Shown here: piece by piece, positions 9,227 to 18,733 of the stretch | How the letters are laid out: every line of letters starts with the position of its first letter | Numbering within the stretch: position 1 is the stretch's first letter | Assembly (NCBI GenBank): GCA_963710675.1 | Contig: CAVQBE010000015.1 | Coordinates: 114,574 to 178,573 of the forward strand | Length of the DNA stretch: 64,000 nucleotides | Direction of reading: 5' to 3' | Source: JACCZX01 sp963710675 | GTDB taxonomy: Bacteria; Pseudomonadota; Gammaproteobacteria; Burkholderiales; Burkholderiaceae_F | Position numbers and translations under genes: made by a program | The notes under the pieces: generated by a model | Told to the model about the DNA's origin: nothing | Seen by the model: the letters and a program-made list of their open reading frames with translations, nothing else | Database searches by the model: none

Positions 9227-9942
9227 TGCGCCAAGTCTTTTATGCGCAGACGGTAACCGACACCGTGCACGGTTTCCAGCCCGTCGTAGCCAGCGTCCGA
9301 CAACGCGCGCCGCAGCAGATGTACCTGGCTGCGCAGCACATCGCTTTCGCGTTCGCCATCCGGCCACAACAGCGACTCGAGCTCGGCCCGGGTAACGATT
9401 CGGCCCGGATCGCGCAGCAAGCAATCAAGGATGCGCATCGGACGTGGTGGCAGATGAACCGGAGCGTCACCCACCGACACTGCACGGGTGCGACGATCGA
9501 ACCGCAAGGACCCGGCCGTTACCACATCGGACACTACGGAACCGGTGGCGCGCCGGTGCAGAGCGCGTATGCGAGCCTCCAGTTCAGCCAGTGCGAAAGG
9601 CTTCGCCAAATAGTCGTCAGCGCCCAATTCAAAGCATCCGAGTTTGGAGTTGAGCTCATCGCGCGCGGTAAGCACCAACACCGGCGTGGCGATTCCCAGC
9701 CGACGGCGCATGTGATCGAGCACTTGCGTGCCGTCGAGACGAGGCAGGCCGAGGTCGAGCACGACGACGTCAAACGTCGTGCTGGAAAGCTGCGCGATTG
9801 CGGCGGGTCCGTCGTAGGCGATATCGACCGCATAGCCATGCAGCTCAAGAAACGTGACGCAATTGAGCGCAATCGTCGCCTCATCCTCGACGATCAATAC
9901 GCGACAAGACGTCGCCTCCCCGTGTAGCTTGCGACTGCTCAT
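9223..9942 (-). CDS. OmpR/PhoB-family response regulator (PmrA-like)
   Basis: This 239-residue regulator has a receiver domain with acidic pocket VEDE, phospho-acceptor Asp63 in VVLDLGLPRLDG, conserved LTARD and K in LAKPFALAELEARIRAL. A C-terminal winged helix (RPMRILDCLLRDPGRIVTRAELESLLW ... SQVHLLRRALSDAGYDGLETVHGVGYRLR) follows. It is the first gene of the run regulator, kinase, PAP2, eptA. The local context supports a role like PmrA/BasR, which controls lipid A modification in other bacteria. Confidence 0.92.
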   Translation of the reverse strand: MSSRKLHGEATSCRVLIVEDEATIALNCVTFLELHGYAVDIAYDGPAAIAQLSSTTFDVVVLDLGLPRLDGTQVLDHMRRRLGIATPVLVLTARDELNSKLGCFELGADDYLAKPFALAELEARIRALHRRATGSVVSDVVTAGSLRFDRRTRAVSVGDAPVHLPPRPMRILDCLLRDPGRIVTRAELESLLWPDGERESDVLRSQVHLLRRALSDAGYDGLETVHGVGYRLRIKDLAQ

Positions 9943-9949
9943 GTATCAG

Positions 9950-9987
9950 GCGCTTACAGAAGCTGTGTGAGTCCGAATCGTAAGCGC
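9950..9987. promoter_or_regulatory. Inverted repeat upstream of the two-component operon
   Basis: GCGCTTAC at 9950-9957 is matched by its exact complement GTAAGCGC at 9980-9987, with 22 bases between. The repeat begins eight bases before the response-regulator start (9942), between it and the opposite end of the antiporter gene. It could be a regulator-binding site or a hairpin in the leader; no clear direct-repeat PmrA box was seen. Confidence 0.35.
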
Positions 9988-10048
9988 TGATGGACCCTCA
10001 CCTCGTACTCATCGTGACGCGTGGCGACTACGACGGCAGACCTACGCA

Positions 10049-11494
10049 CTACTGCTTATTAACGTCGGATCCGTTTGCATCGCGTTTGTCCCGGATCATC
10101 TCCGCCCATAGCCCGACCGCCGCCACGACGAAGGGCAAGATGAGCAGGAACAGAAATGGACTGTCGAGTTCCGAGAACCAGCGCTGCCACAGTTCAAGAT
10201 CGAAGACCTCCGCAATTGATCCGCGAAATCCCCACAGGCATCCAATCGCGACGAATGTCGGCGGCAAGGCTGCAATGAGCAGGCCTAATGGATTGATCGA
10301 CTGCTCGTCGAATGAGTCCTTCAGTAGTGAATAACCTGCCGGGTTGGGCGCGTTCGCGATAACCGTCAGGCCTCCTCCGGCTACCGCACCGGCTACCAGC
10401 GCGTACTTGAACTCTTCCGAAACCCCCTCCACTAGCGAGCCGAGGTAGGTCAGCGCCGCATTGTCTGTAATGGCGGTGAGCGCGGCGGCTCCAAAGAAAA
10501 GCGTCGAGCCATCCAAGTTTGCCAACGCTTGCTCGAGCCACCATTGCTGTTGCCCGCCGATAACTATTAGCCCGGCGAGAAAGAACGCGACCATGAGCCC
10601 TTCGCGCAACAGTAATTTGTCGTGGTAGCGCCTGTATGCCTCTGCTAATCCGAGAAAGACGAGAAAGACTCCCATGAAAACTTCTGGGTCGTGATTGGAC
10701 ACTACGACGGCCACCACCAACGCAAGATTCACGAAGACGAATACGCCGGGCACACGGCGGCGCCCCGACTTATCGGAGATTGGCCGTCTCGCGAGCTCGC
10801 GCCGGAATAACATCGTGAGTGCGAATGCGTTGATCAACACCGCAATGGCGGCCTTCCAGCCCATCGTGGCGAACATGTGAGCCGTGCTCCAGTCCCACTT
10901 GGCTGCCACCATCAGCACGGGTGGTGCGGCAAAGTTTGTGAGCGTCCCACCGATCGACACATTTACGAACAGCGCCGCCACGGTGGCGTATTTCAGTCGA
11001 TTCGACGCACCGCGTGAAAAAATCTCATCTCTGAGCATCAACGCGGCGAGCGTCATGGCCGCTGGTTCAGTGATCAGCGATCCCAGCAGCGGCACCATCG
11101 ACAGGCTCAGGAAATAGACCGCTGAGCGGGGTGGAAGCGGAAGCGCGCGCGCAGTGACGGCGACTGCATCCGAGCTCAACTGCATGATCGGACGACTTGC
11201 GGCCATCACCATAATCACGAAAACGAACATGGGCTCGACAAAGCGGCGCGAGTCGAGATAGTCCGAAGTGGTACCCCAACCCTGCGCAACCGCCATGAAC
11301 ACCAATAACAACAGAGCCCAGAGACCAAATACGGTTTCCACCTCGCCGAGCAGATGCCATAGACCTGCGTGGGCGGTCTTTGTATGAGCAAGGTGTTCGA
11401 AGTAGCGCGTGGAGAAGGTGTGCAATACGGCTAGCGCGAACAACAAAGCGGCAACGGTTTCGACCGATGTAATAGCGCTCGCAGGCACGATCAT
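10049..11494 (-). CDS. Putative Na+/H+ antiporter
   Basis: This 481-residue polytopic membrane protein has about twelve hydrophobic segments. It resembles the putative Na+/H+ antiporter family related to the ArsB/NhaD ion-transporter superfamily. Characteristic features are the paired re-entrant-like stretches GSLITEPAAMTLAALML and AITDNAALTYLGSLVEG, each with a helix break and an acidic residue inside a hydrophobic span, and VSIGGTLTNFAAPPVLMVA. It is alone on its strand between the two-component operon and the divergent MASE1 kinase. The exact ion is an inference. Confidence 0.75.
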   Translation of the reverse strand: MIVPASAITSVETVAALLFALAVLHTFSTRYFEHLAHTKTAHAGLWHLLGEVETVFGLWALLLLVFMAVAQGWGTTSDYLDSRRFVEPMFVFVIMVMAASRPIMQLSSDAVAVTARALPLPPRSAVYFLSLSMVPLLGSLITEPAAMTLAALMLRDEIFSRGASNRLKYATVAALFVNVSIGGTLTNFAAPPVLMVAAKWDWSTAHMFATMGWKAAIAVLINAFALTMLFRRELARRPISDKSGRRRVPGVFVFVNLALVVAVVVSNHDPEVFMGVFLVFLGLAEAYRRYHDKLLLREGLMVAFFLAGLIVIGGQQQWWLEQALANLDGSTLFFGAAALTAITDNAALTYLGSLVEGVSEEFKYALVAGAVAGGGLTVIANAPNPAGYSLLKDSFDEQSINPLGLLIAALPPTFVAIGCLWGFRGSIAEVFDLELWQRWFSELDSPFLFLLILPFVVAAVGLWAEMIRDKRDANGSDVNKQ

Positions 11495-11610
11495 CTCCCT
11501 TAACGAATGCCCGCAACGTACCCAGAAGCTTCCCGTCGCGATAGTCGCAAACGCGCTTACGCAAAACCCTTACTTGCCAGTGCGCATGGCGGCGGAGATA
11601 CTCGCTCACG

Positions 11611-13184
11611 ATGAAGATCCTGCGTTACCTGCGCGATGCAGCGGTGTTCGCGCCCTGCTACGTCGCGCTCGACTGGGCAAGCTACGTCTACCCGCTCGGT
11701 CCATTCAACATCACCCCGTGGAACCCGCAACCAGCGCTCGCCATTGTGTGGATGTTATTGGCGGGTTTGCGTTATCTGCCGGCAGTGGTCGTCACGATCT
11801 TCGTCGCCGATGTTGTGATTCGGCATGCTCCGGGCGGCTACGAGGTCACAGCAATGACCGCCGTGACGCTCGCGGGTGGTTATGCGGTGATTGCGCACTT
11901 GCTACGAGTGCTGCTGAGTCCCTTACGTGCGCTGCACTCGACGCGACATCTCACCATCTTTTCAGCAGTGACGATCGCCGGCACCGCGATAGTTAGCGCA
12001 GCGTTTATCGCTGTTCTCTGGACGGCTGCGCCTCTTACTGAAACTTCGTTGCTGAATGCTTGGCTGCAATTCTGGGTCGGTGACAGCGTCGGAGTTCTGG
12101 TTACTGCGCCGCTTCTACTGGCAGCTGCTGATGCGCAGAGTCGTCGTGAATTGTCCAGAGTGGCGCAGCGGCCAGAGACCATGATCCAAGCTGTTGCCTT
12201 GGCGGCTACGGTCTGGATGGTCTTCGTCGGTCTTCCCGGAGATCCCGCCCAACACTTCTATCTGCTGTTTCTGCCGCTTATTTGGATCGCACTGCGTGGG
12301 GGAATGAGCGGAGCACTGATTGCCGTGACGATTGTTCAGCTTGGAGTTGTGATTGCCATTCACCGCGATGCGACGACAACACTGCCGGTGCTCGAGCTTC
12401 AGGCCTTCGTGGCCGCGCTCACGCTGACCGCGCTCTACCTAGGGATGACGGTTGACGAACGACAGCGCAGCGCCGCAAGTCTCCGGCAAACTCTTCGGTT
12501 GGCAGCTGCTGGGGGAGATGGCTGGCGCACTCGCCCACGAGGTCAATCAACCGCTTACTGCATTAGCCAACTACGGTCGCTCGGCACAGTTGTTACTCGC
12601 CAATGATGATGTGGCTTTGAACGAACTTTCGGGGGTTATCGAGAAAATGCTTTCTGAAGGAAAGCGTGCTGGCGAGGTAGTTCGCCGACTGCGCGACTTC
12701 TTCCGCACTGGAACGACGCAGCTCGAGTTAGTGTCCGTGGATCAAATCCTTGCTACCGCGCAAAGCATCGGGCAGCACCTAGGGGGATCTTCAAAGGGTA
12801 TCTTGATCGAGACAGGCAGAGAAGGCGAGCTGCCGGCTCTGTTCGTCGACCGCTTACAGATCGAACTTATTCTGCGCAACTTGATGTCTAACGCAATCGA
12901 AGCGATCGGTGAGCGTAGCTGATGAGCCGGGACAAATCCAAGTAATGGCTCAGCAGCACGATGCGCAGCATGTGCGCTTGACCGTCACGGACAACGGACC
13001 AGGCGTGTCCGAAGGCGTGCGCGAGCGACTCTTCGAGCCTTTTTCGTCGGATAAGTCGCGTGGTATGGGGCTCGGCCTTGCAGTCAGTCGCGCGATTGCG
13101 GAGGCGCATGGCGGGTCACTGGTCGCGCGCGCCGGCGAGCGGGGCGAATTTCATCTTGTACTCCCATGCAATCAGACAGCTTGA
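11611..13184 (+). CDS. MASE1-domain sensor histidine kinase (two frameshifts)
   Basis: The N-terminal ~290 residues are a MASE1-like integral membrane sensor with about eight helices. A kinase core follows: GEMAGALAHEVNQPLTAL (phospho-acceptor His), the N box NLMSNAIEAIGE, and DNGPGV / GMGLGLAVSRAIAEAHGG in the ATPase. The frame breaks at a G5 run (12511-12515; one G fewer gives AAAGEMAG) and again near 12,910, so the kinase reads in three frames. The final segment ends at 13184 and overlaps the FixJ-type regulator start by 19 bases. The arrangement resembles FixL/TodS-type kinases paired with FixJ-type regulators. Confidence 0.85.
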
Positions 13185-13792
13185 CGGTTTTCATCGTTGA
13201 CGATGATCCGAGCGTGCGCGATTCAATTGCGCTGATGCTAGGGCTGCTCGGCTTCCGTACGGCAGTATTCGCTGACGCTGAGGGGTTCCTGTCTGCGTAC
13301 CAGGACGACTGGAGGGGCTGTGTGGTCGCTGATTTGCGGCTCCCGGGAAAAAGCGGCCTCGAGCTTCAAGCGGAACTCGGTGCTCGCGGCAGCACGCTGC
13401 CGTTTGTCATCATTACCGCGCACGGCGATGTGCCGTCAGCGCGGGCGGCGTTCCAAGCGCAAGCGATCGACTTCCTGGAGAAGCCGTTTGACGACGAGCA
13501 ACTGCGGGCCGCGATACTCACCGCGTTTTCCCTCGAAGGGCGTCGCATTCAGCGTGCCGACGATTCTCGCGGCGACGCCGCGCGCTTGGCAAAGCTCACG
13601 TTAAGAGAACGTGAGGTCATGGAACAAGCGGCCGCAGGCTTGCACGCCAAGGAGATTGGGGCCACCCTCGGAATCAGCCCGCGCACAGTCGAGGTGCACA
13701 AGACGCGACTGATGGCAAAGCTGGGGGTACGCAATGTAGCGGAGCTTGTCCGTTTTACTTTAACGACAAAATCGCAACCTTCGTCTGACTGA
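13166..13792 (+). CDS. FixJ/NarL-type response regulator
   Basis: This 208-residue protein has a receiver domain (VDDDPSVRDS, phospho-acceptor Asp56 in VVADLRLPGKSG, ITAHGD, K in FLEKPFDDEQL) and a LuxR-type helix-turn-helix (LTLREREVMEQAAAGLHAKE, then ISPRTVEVHKTRLMAKLGV). The proline after the conserved Lys and the short linker are typical of the FixJ/TtrR group. Its start lies inside the end of the kinase gene, so the pair is coupled and is very probably a cognate system. Target genes are not evident. Confidence 0.93.
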   Translation: MQSDSLTVFIVDDDPSVRDSIALMLGLLGFRTAVFADAEGFLSAYQDDWRGCVVADLRLPGKSGLELQAELGARGSTLPFVIITAHGDVPSARAAFQAQAIDFLEKPFDDEQLRAAILTAFSLEGRRIQRADDSRGDAARLAKLTLREREVMEQAAAGLHAKEIGATLGISPRTVEVHKTRLMAKLGVRNVAELVRFTLTTKSQPSSD

Positions 13793-13826
13793 TCGTTGAC
13801 CAGGTGAACTGCAATAATCCGAGACG

Positions 13827-14204
13827 GTGACGAACTACCTGCTCGTGTTTCTCGGGGCCGGGCTGGGAGGCGCTTTAAGACACGCCGCTAACGAGCTCGC
13901 CATGCGCTGGTTTGGAGGCGCCTATCCAGTGAGCACGCTCGCGGTGAACATCGTCGGCTCGTTCGCGATGGGATTACTCGCGGGTTACTTTGCATTTCGC
14001 GCGGAGACAGGGCAGGTCTGGCGGCCATTCCTGGCAACAGGAATACTCGGCGGCTTCACAACCTTTTCTGCGTTTTCTCTCGAGGTAGTTCTGCTGTACG
14101 AGCGCGGAGCGGTCATGCAAGCTGCGCTGTACATAGTGCTCTCGGTTGGACTTTCTGTAGCCGGTCTGATGCTTGGTTTATGGTGCTTTCGCCAAGCAGC
14201 CTGA
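13827..14204 (+). CDS. crcB: Fluoride ion channel CrcB/Fluc
   Basis: This 125-residue protein has four transmembrane helices, the usual size for one half of the dual-topology Fluc channel that exports fluoride. Conserved features include GAGLGGALRH at the first helix, STLAVNIVGSFAMGLL, and GILGGFTTFSAFSLEV with the Thr/Phe pore residues. The start is GTG at 13827. No fluoride-riboswitch-like leader was seen in the 34 bases after the response regulator. Confidence 0.93.
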   Translation: MTNYLLVFLGAGLGGALRHAANELAMRWFGGAYPVSTLAVNIVGSFAMGLLAGYFAFRAETGQVWRPFLATGILGGFTTFSAFSLEVVLLYERGAVMQAALYIVLSVGLSVAGLMLGLWCFRQAA

Positions 14205-14280
14205 GTCCGTAAGCGATCAATCATCGCCCATAGCGCCGCGCATCGCGATGTGCCAGCTTGCGCGTCTGCTAATCAAGGGT

Positions 14281-14296
14281 CTTGACGAAGGTCAAG
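14281..14296. promoter_or_regulatory. FNR/DNR-like palindrome upstream of the exporter operon
   Basis: CTTGACGAAGGTCAAG is a perfect 6-bp inverted repeat around four bases and has the TTGAC-N4-GTCAA layout of FNR/DNR-family sites. It lies 125 bases before the HlyD-family adaptor start, in the 216-base gap after crcB. Whether it is a true binding site is an inference from pattern alone. Confidence 0.35.
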
Positions 14297-14420
14297 AACG
14301 ACTACGGCGGGTAACCCCTCGCTGAATTGCGCGGAATCCGAGACGTTGTGCCTTGTCAACAGACGCGCGTTCATCGTCCGCTAATCTGCGTTCGTTGTTG
14401 ACCGAGGATTAGCAATACAC

Positions 14421-15590
14421 ATGGCTTCACTGACGCAAGCGCGCTGGCTACGCCGAGCACTCATCGTGCTGATCGCAATTGCCGTCGTCGCTGCAGCGGT
14501 GTGGTGGATCAGCCGCCCGACGCCGATCGCAGTCGTGCTGACCGAAGTCGGACGTGGCAAGGTCGAAGCGACGATTGCGAACACCCGCGCCGGTACGGTT
14601 GAAGCGTGCCAGCGCACCAAGCTATCGCCAATCATCGGCGGCCGCATCGAAGTGCTGGCAGTCAAGGAGGGCGACCACGTCAAGAAGGGCCAGCTGCTGA
14701 TGCAGCTGTGGAGCGACGACATCCAGGCGCAGGAGAAGCTGGCAGGTGCGCAGGCCGAGACCGCGCGCAAGCGCGTCGTCGAGGCGTGCACAGTCGCCGA
14801 TAGCGCCGAGCGCGAAGTCAAGCGGCAAACCGAGTTGCACACACGCGGTTTCGTCTCGGCGAACGCGATCGACAGCGCGCGCTCCGCGGCCGATGCGAAG
14901 GTCGCTGCCTGCGCTACTGCGCGCGCCGACGTGTTCCAGGCCGAAGCGAACATCCGGCTCGCGCACACACAGAAGGGTCGAACGGTGCTGATTGCGCCGT
15001 TCGATGGCACCGTCGCCAAGATCGTGGGCGAGGTGGGCGAGTACTCAACGCCGTCGCCACCAGGTGTGCCTACGCCGCCGGCGATCGATCTGATCGATGA
15101 GTCGTGTCTTTACGTGAAGGCACCGATGGACGAGGTCGACGCGCCCAAGATCCGTGAAGGCCAGCGCGTCCGCATCTCGCTCGACGCGCTGCCCGCGCAG
15201 TCATTCTCCGGCAAGGTCAAGCGTGTGGCGTCATACGTGACGGCGGTCGAAAAACAGGCGCGCACAGTCGACGTCGAGGCGACGTTCGATGACGCGGCGA
15301 AGATCGGCCGGCTGCTGGTCGGCTACAGCGCCGACGTCGAGATCGTGCTCGAAACGCGCGCCGACACGCTGCGCGTACCGACCTCTGCGCTGCTCGAGGG
15401 CGGCCGCGTGCTGCTACTCGGCGCCGACGGCACGCTGGTCGAACGCGCACTGAAGACCGGGCTTTCCAACTGGGAATTCACTGAAGTGGTCGATGGACTG
15501 GCCGCAGGTGACAAGGTAGTCACGTCGCTCGAACGCGCGGGCGTGAAAGCCGGTGTCAAAGCGGTCGCGGAAAAGGCCGCCGTCAAGTAG
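14421..15590 (+). CDS. MacA-like periplasmic adaptor (HlyD/RND family)
   Basis: This 389-residue protein has an N-terminal membrane anchor (residues about 11-30). It then has a split lipoyl domain (EVLAVKEGDHVKKGQLLMQL and LIAPFDGTVAKIVGEVGE) flanking an alpha-helical hairpin of about 90 residues. Beta-barrel and membrane-proximal domains follow (VSLDALPAQSFSGKV region and LRVPTSALLEGG). It joins inner-membrane ABC permeases to an outer-membrane channel. It is the first gene of an adaptor, ATPase, permease, permease operon. The substrate is unknown; macrolides, peptides or siderophores are known for relatives. Confidence 0.9.
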   Translation: MASLTQARWLRRALIVLIAIAVVAAAVWWISRPTPIAVVLTEVGRGKVEATIANTRAGTVEACQRTKLSPIIGGRIEVLAVKEGDHVKKGQLLMQLWSDDIQAQEKLAGAQAETARKRVVEACTVADSAEREVKRQTELHTRGFVSANAIDSARSAADAKVAACATARADVFQAEANIRLAHTQKGRTVLIAPFDGTVAKIVGEVGEYSTPSPPGVPTPPAIDLIDESCLYVKAPMDEVDAPKIREGQRVRISLDALPAQSFSGKVKRVASYVTAVEKQARTVDVEATFDDAAKIGRLLVGYSADVEIVLETRADTLRVPTSALLEGGRVLLLGADGTLVERALKTGLSNWEFTEVVDGLAAGDKVVTSLERAGVKAGVKAVAEKAAVK

Positions 15591-15603
15591 CGGCAAACTC
15601 GTC

Positions 15604-16308
15604 GTGGCGACTTCGGGCAATGGCGAGCTGATCAATCTGTCGGGTATCGAACGCGTGTTCCATCTCGGTGATAGCGAGGTGCACGCGCTGCACGAGCTCG
15701 AGCTGCGCATCGAGCCCGGTGAATACGTTGCGGTAATGGGCCCCTCGGGGTCGGGCAAGTCGACGCTGCTGAACCTGCTTGGGCTGCTCGACCGTCCGAC
15801 CGCCGGCCGCTATCTGCTCGAAGGCCGCGATGTCACAACACTGTCGCCCGACGAGCAGGCGCGCGTACGCAGCCGACGCATCGGCTTCGTGTTCCAGAGT
15901 TTTCATCTGGTGCCGCGCCTGACCGCGACGGAAAACATCGCACTGCCGATGATGCTGGCCGGCATCGTCGCGAAGGAACGCGACGCGCGCGTGCGCCAGG
16001 CACTCGCCGACTACGGGATTGCAGACCGTGCTGAGCATCGGCCCGATCAACTGTCGGGCGGGCAGCGGCAGCGCGTGGCGATCGCGCGCGCCACAATCAT
16101 GCAGCCGGCGCTGCTCCTTGCCGATGAACCAACCGGCAATCTCGATCGTGCGACCGGCGTCGAAGTCGTGCGCCTGCTGGAAGAACTGAACGCGCGTGGC
16201 GTGACGCTTATCGTCGTGACGCACGATCCCACGCTCGGCGCACGCGCGCGCCGCCGACTTGAAATGCAGGACGGCGCCATCCGGAACGACACCAGGGCCA
16301 CGACGTGA
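15604..16308 (+). CDS. MacB/LolD-type ABC transporter ATPase
   Basis: This ATPase has Walker A GPSGSGKST, signature LSGGQRQRVAIARA, Walker B LLLADEPTGNLD and the switch His in VVTHDP. This is the pattern of LolD/MacB ATPases, which drive mechanotransmission rather than transport of the substrate through the membrane. I placed the start at GTG 15604, giving 234 residues; a GTG at 15553 would add 17 residues and overlap the adaptor gene. The stop overlaps the start of the first permease. Confidence 0.88.
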   Translation: MATSGNGELINLSGIERVFHLGDSEVHALHELELRIEPGEYVAVMGPSGSGKSTLLNLLGLLDRPTAGRYLLEGRDVTTLSPDEQARVRSRRIGFVFQSFHLVPRLTATENIALPMMLAGIVAKERDARVRQALADYGIADRAEHRPDQLSGGQRQRVAIARATIMQPALLLADEPTGNLDRATGVEVVRLLEELNARGVTLIVVTHDPTLGARARRRLEMQDGAIRNDTRATT

Positions 16309-17516
16309 TGCTTCCGTTCGATGTTGTCCGTTACGCGTACGGCGCGGCCGCCGGCAACCGGCTGCGCACGGTGCTGCTGATGCTGGCGATGGCGATCGGA
16401 GTAGCGGCGGTTGTCGTGCTGACCGCGCTCGGCGATGGTGCGCGTCGGTTCGTGGTCAACGAGTTCTCGTCTCTCGGCACCAATCTCGTCATCGTGCTGC
16501 CTGGACGTTCGCAGACGGGCGGCTTCAACCCCGCCAACGCAATCACGACTACCCCGCGCGACCTGACCGTCGAAGATGCGAGCGCCGTGCAGCGCGCCTC
16601 GGCCGCGCGTCGCGTGGCGCCGGTGGTGGTTGGCACTTCGGAGATCAGCGCCGGCGGACGCCTGCGCGAAACGCTCGTCGTTGGCACGACCGCCGAGTAC
16701 CTGGACGTGCGTTCTTTCAAGATGGCACAGGGCACATTTCTGCCGCACGACGATTGGGGCCGCGGCACGCCGGTGATCGTGATCGGCTCGAAGTTGCGGA
16801 CCGAGCTGTTCGGTGCCGCGCCCACGGTTGGGCAGTTCGTTCGCATCGGCGACCGGCGTTTACGGGTGATCGGTGTACTGGGCACGAGCGGCACCGGACT
16901 CGGCATGAACACTGACGAGCTGGCGTTCGTGCCGATCGCGATAGCGCAGCAGATGTTCAACACCACGAATCTGTTTCGCATCCTGATCGAGGCGCGCAAT
17001 CGCGACGCGATCGAGACCGCCAAGCAGCAGGCGCGCGACATCCTCAAGGCGCGCCACGAGGGCGAGGAGGATGTCACCGTTCTCACTCAGGACGCTGTGC
17101 TGGCAACTTTCGATCGCCTGCTCGGCACGCTGACGTACGGCGTTGCCGGCATCGCCGCGATCAGTCTTGCGGTGGCCGGCATTCTCGTGATGAACGTGAT
17201 GTTGGTATCGGTAGCGCAGCGCACCGCTGAGATCGGACTGCTGAAGGCGCTCGGCGCCACCGCAGCGGCGATCCGCAACGCATTTCTCGCCGAGGCGGCG
17301 ATGCTGTCGGCGTTCGGCGCGCTTCTCGGCTACGGGCTCGGCCTGGCCGGTGCGGCGATCATTCGCGCGGTGTATCCAACCTTGCCTGCGTATCCGCCCG
17401 AATGGGCCGTGCTAGCAGCATTGGGCACCGCCCTTGTCACGGGACTGACTTTCTGCGTGCTGCCGGCGCGCCGTGCGGCCCGACTCGATCCTGTGCTGGC
17501 GCTGGCGAAGCGATGA
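16308..17516 (+). CDS. MacB-like ABC permease, first copy
   Basis: This roughly 402-residue permease has one N-terminal helix (residues about 19-45, starting RLRTVLLMLAMAIGVAAV). It then has a periplasmic MacB-type domain of about 230 residues and three C-terminal helices forming the FtsX domain (AGILVMNVMLVSVAQRTAEI, EIGLLKALGA). The start ATG overlaps the ATPase stop (TGATG). It lacks the fused ATPase of MacB itself, so the system is a split type. It pairs with a second permease just downstream and the two probably form a heterodimer. Confidence 0.9.
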   Translation: MLPFDVVRYAYGAAAGNRLRTVLLMLAMAIGVAAVVVLTALGDGARRFVVNEFSSLGTNLVIVLPGRSQTGGFNPANAITTTPRDLTVEDASAVQRASAARRVAPVVVGTSEISAGGRLRETLVVGTTAEYLDVRSFKMAQGTFLPHDDWGRGTPVIVIGSKLRTELFGAAPTVGQFVRIGDRRLRVIGVLGTSGTGLGMNTDELAFVPIAIAQQMFNTTNLFRILIEARNRDAIETAKQQARDILKARHEGEEDVTVLTQDAVLATFDRLLGTLTYGVAGIAAISLAVAGILVMNVMLVSVAQRTAEIGLLKALGATAAAIRNAFLAEAAMLSAFGALLGYGLGLAGAAIIRAVYPTLPAYPPEWAVLAALGTALVTGLTFCVLPARRAARLDPVLALAKR

Positions 17517-18715
17517 TCCTGCGCGACGCCACTTTCTTTGCACTGCGCGCGATCACCGCGCAAGGCATGCGCAGCTTTCTGACGTTGCTCGGCATTGCAG
17601 TCGGAATCGCCGCAGTGATTTTGCTGACCTCGATCGGTGAAGGCATCCACCGCTTCGTGCTGGCGGAGTTTTCGCAGTTCGGAACCAACGTGGTGGGGGT
17701 AGCACCAGGCAGAGTAAAGACGGCCGGCGGACCGCCAACCGGATTGCCGACTGCAGTGCGGCCGCTGACCTTCGACGATGCGCGTGCGCTGCAGAAGCTG
17801 CCACAGGTGATCGGCGTCGCGCCCACCGTGTGGGGCAACTCCGAAGTCGCAGGCAACGGCCGACTGCGACGCACGACGATCTACGGCGTGAGTCAGGCGG
17901 CGCTGCAGGTATTCAACATGACCGTGAAGAGCGGTCAGTTCCTGCCGAACGAAGAATGGGAGAGTGCGCGGCCGTTCGTCGTGCTCGGTAGCAAGCTGAA
18001 AGACGAGCTCTTCGGTACCGCCAACCCGCTCGGAGCGCGCGTGCGCATCGGAACGCTGCGGTTCCGCGTGGTGGGCGTGCTCGAGTCAAAAGGACAGTTT
18101 CTCGGAATCGATCTGGACGACACCGCGTTCATTCCCGCGGCGCGCGCGCTCGAGCTCTTCAACAAGGACGGGCTCACCGAGATCCACCTCTCGTATGAGG
18201 AAGGGGCTTCGGCAAATATGATGGCAGAGCGGACGAAAGGCGTGCTCACTGCGCGCCACGGCCGAGAGGACTTCACGATCACAACGCAGGAAGACATGTT
18301 GCGCACGCTCGGCAACATTCTTGACATCCTGACGATGGCGGTCGGCGCGCTCGGCAGCATCTCGCTGTTGGTGGGGGGTGTCGGCATCGTGACGATCATG
18401 ACGATCGCAGTGGCTGAGCGCACCAGCGAGGTCGGCCTGATGCTCGCGCTCGGCGCGCAACGGCGCTCTATCCTCGCTCTGTTTCTCGGTGAGGCCGTAG
18501 TGCTTGCCGTGCTGGGCGGAGCTGCCGGCCTGGCTCTTGGCTTCGGACTAGCGCAGCTGGTTCACGCTGCGTTTCCCGCGCTGCCGGTCCATACACCGCT
18601 GGTCTATGCGGCGCTGGCAGTTGCGCTGTCCGCAGTAATCGGGTTGCTCGCCGGCGTTTTGCCCGCGCGGCGCGCGTCGTTGCTCGATCCGGTCGAGTCG
18701 CTGCGCGCGGAATAG
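17513..18715 (+). CDS. MacB-like ABC permease, second copy
   Basis: This 400-residue protein starts at 17513, overlapping the previous stop by four bases. It has the same plan as its neighbour: an N-terminal helix (MRSFLTLLGIAVGIAAVILL), a periplasmic domain, and an FtsX domain with VGGVGIVTIMTIAVAERTSE and EVGLMLALGA. The two permeases are clearly related but diverged, which suggests an asymmetric pair rather than recent duplication. It is the last gene of the exporter operon. Confidence 0.92.
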   Translation: MILRDATFFALRAITAQGMRSFLTLLGIAVGIAAVILLTSIGEGIHRFVLAEFSQFGTNVVGVAPGRVKTAGGPPTGLPTAVRPLTFDDARALQKLPQVIGVAPTVWGNSEVAGNGRLRRTTIYGVSQAALQVFNMTVKSGQFLPNEEWESARPFVVLGSKLKDELFGTANPLGARVRIGTLRFRVVGVLESKGQFLGIDLDDTAFIPAARALELFNKDGLTEIHLSYEEGASANMMAERTKGVLTARHGREDFTITTQEDMLRTLGNILDILTMAVGALGSISLLVGGVGIVTIMTIAVAERTSEVGLMLALGAQRRSILALFLGEAVVLAVLGGAAGLALGFGLAQLVHAAFPALPVHTPLVYAALAVALSAVIGLLAGVLPARRASLLDPVESLRAE

Positions 18716-18733
18716 CGGATTCGCCACTTAAAC

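Noticed and set aside
13793..13826. Fluoride riboswitch before crcB
   Set aside because: The gap is only 34 bases and does not contain the expected pseudoknot elements.
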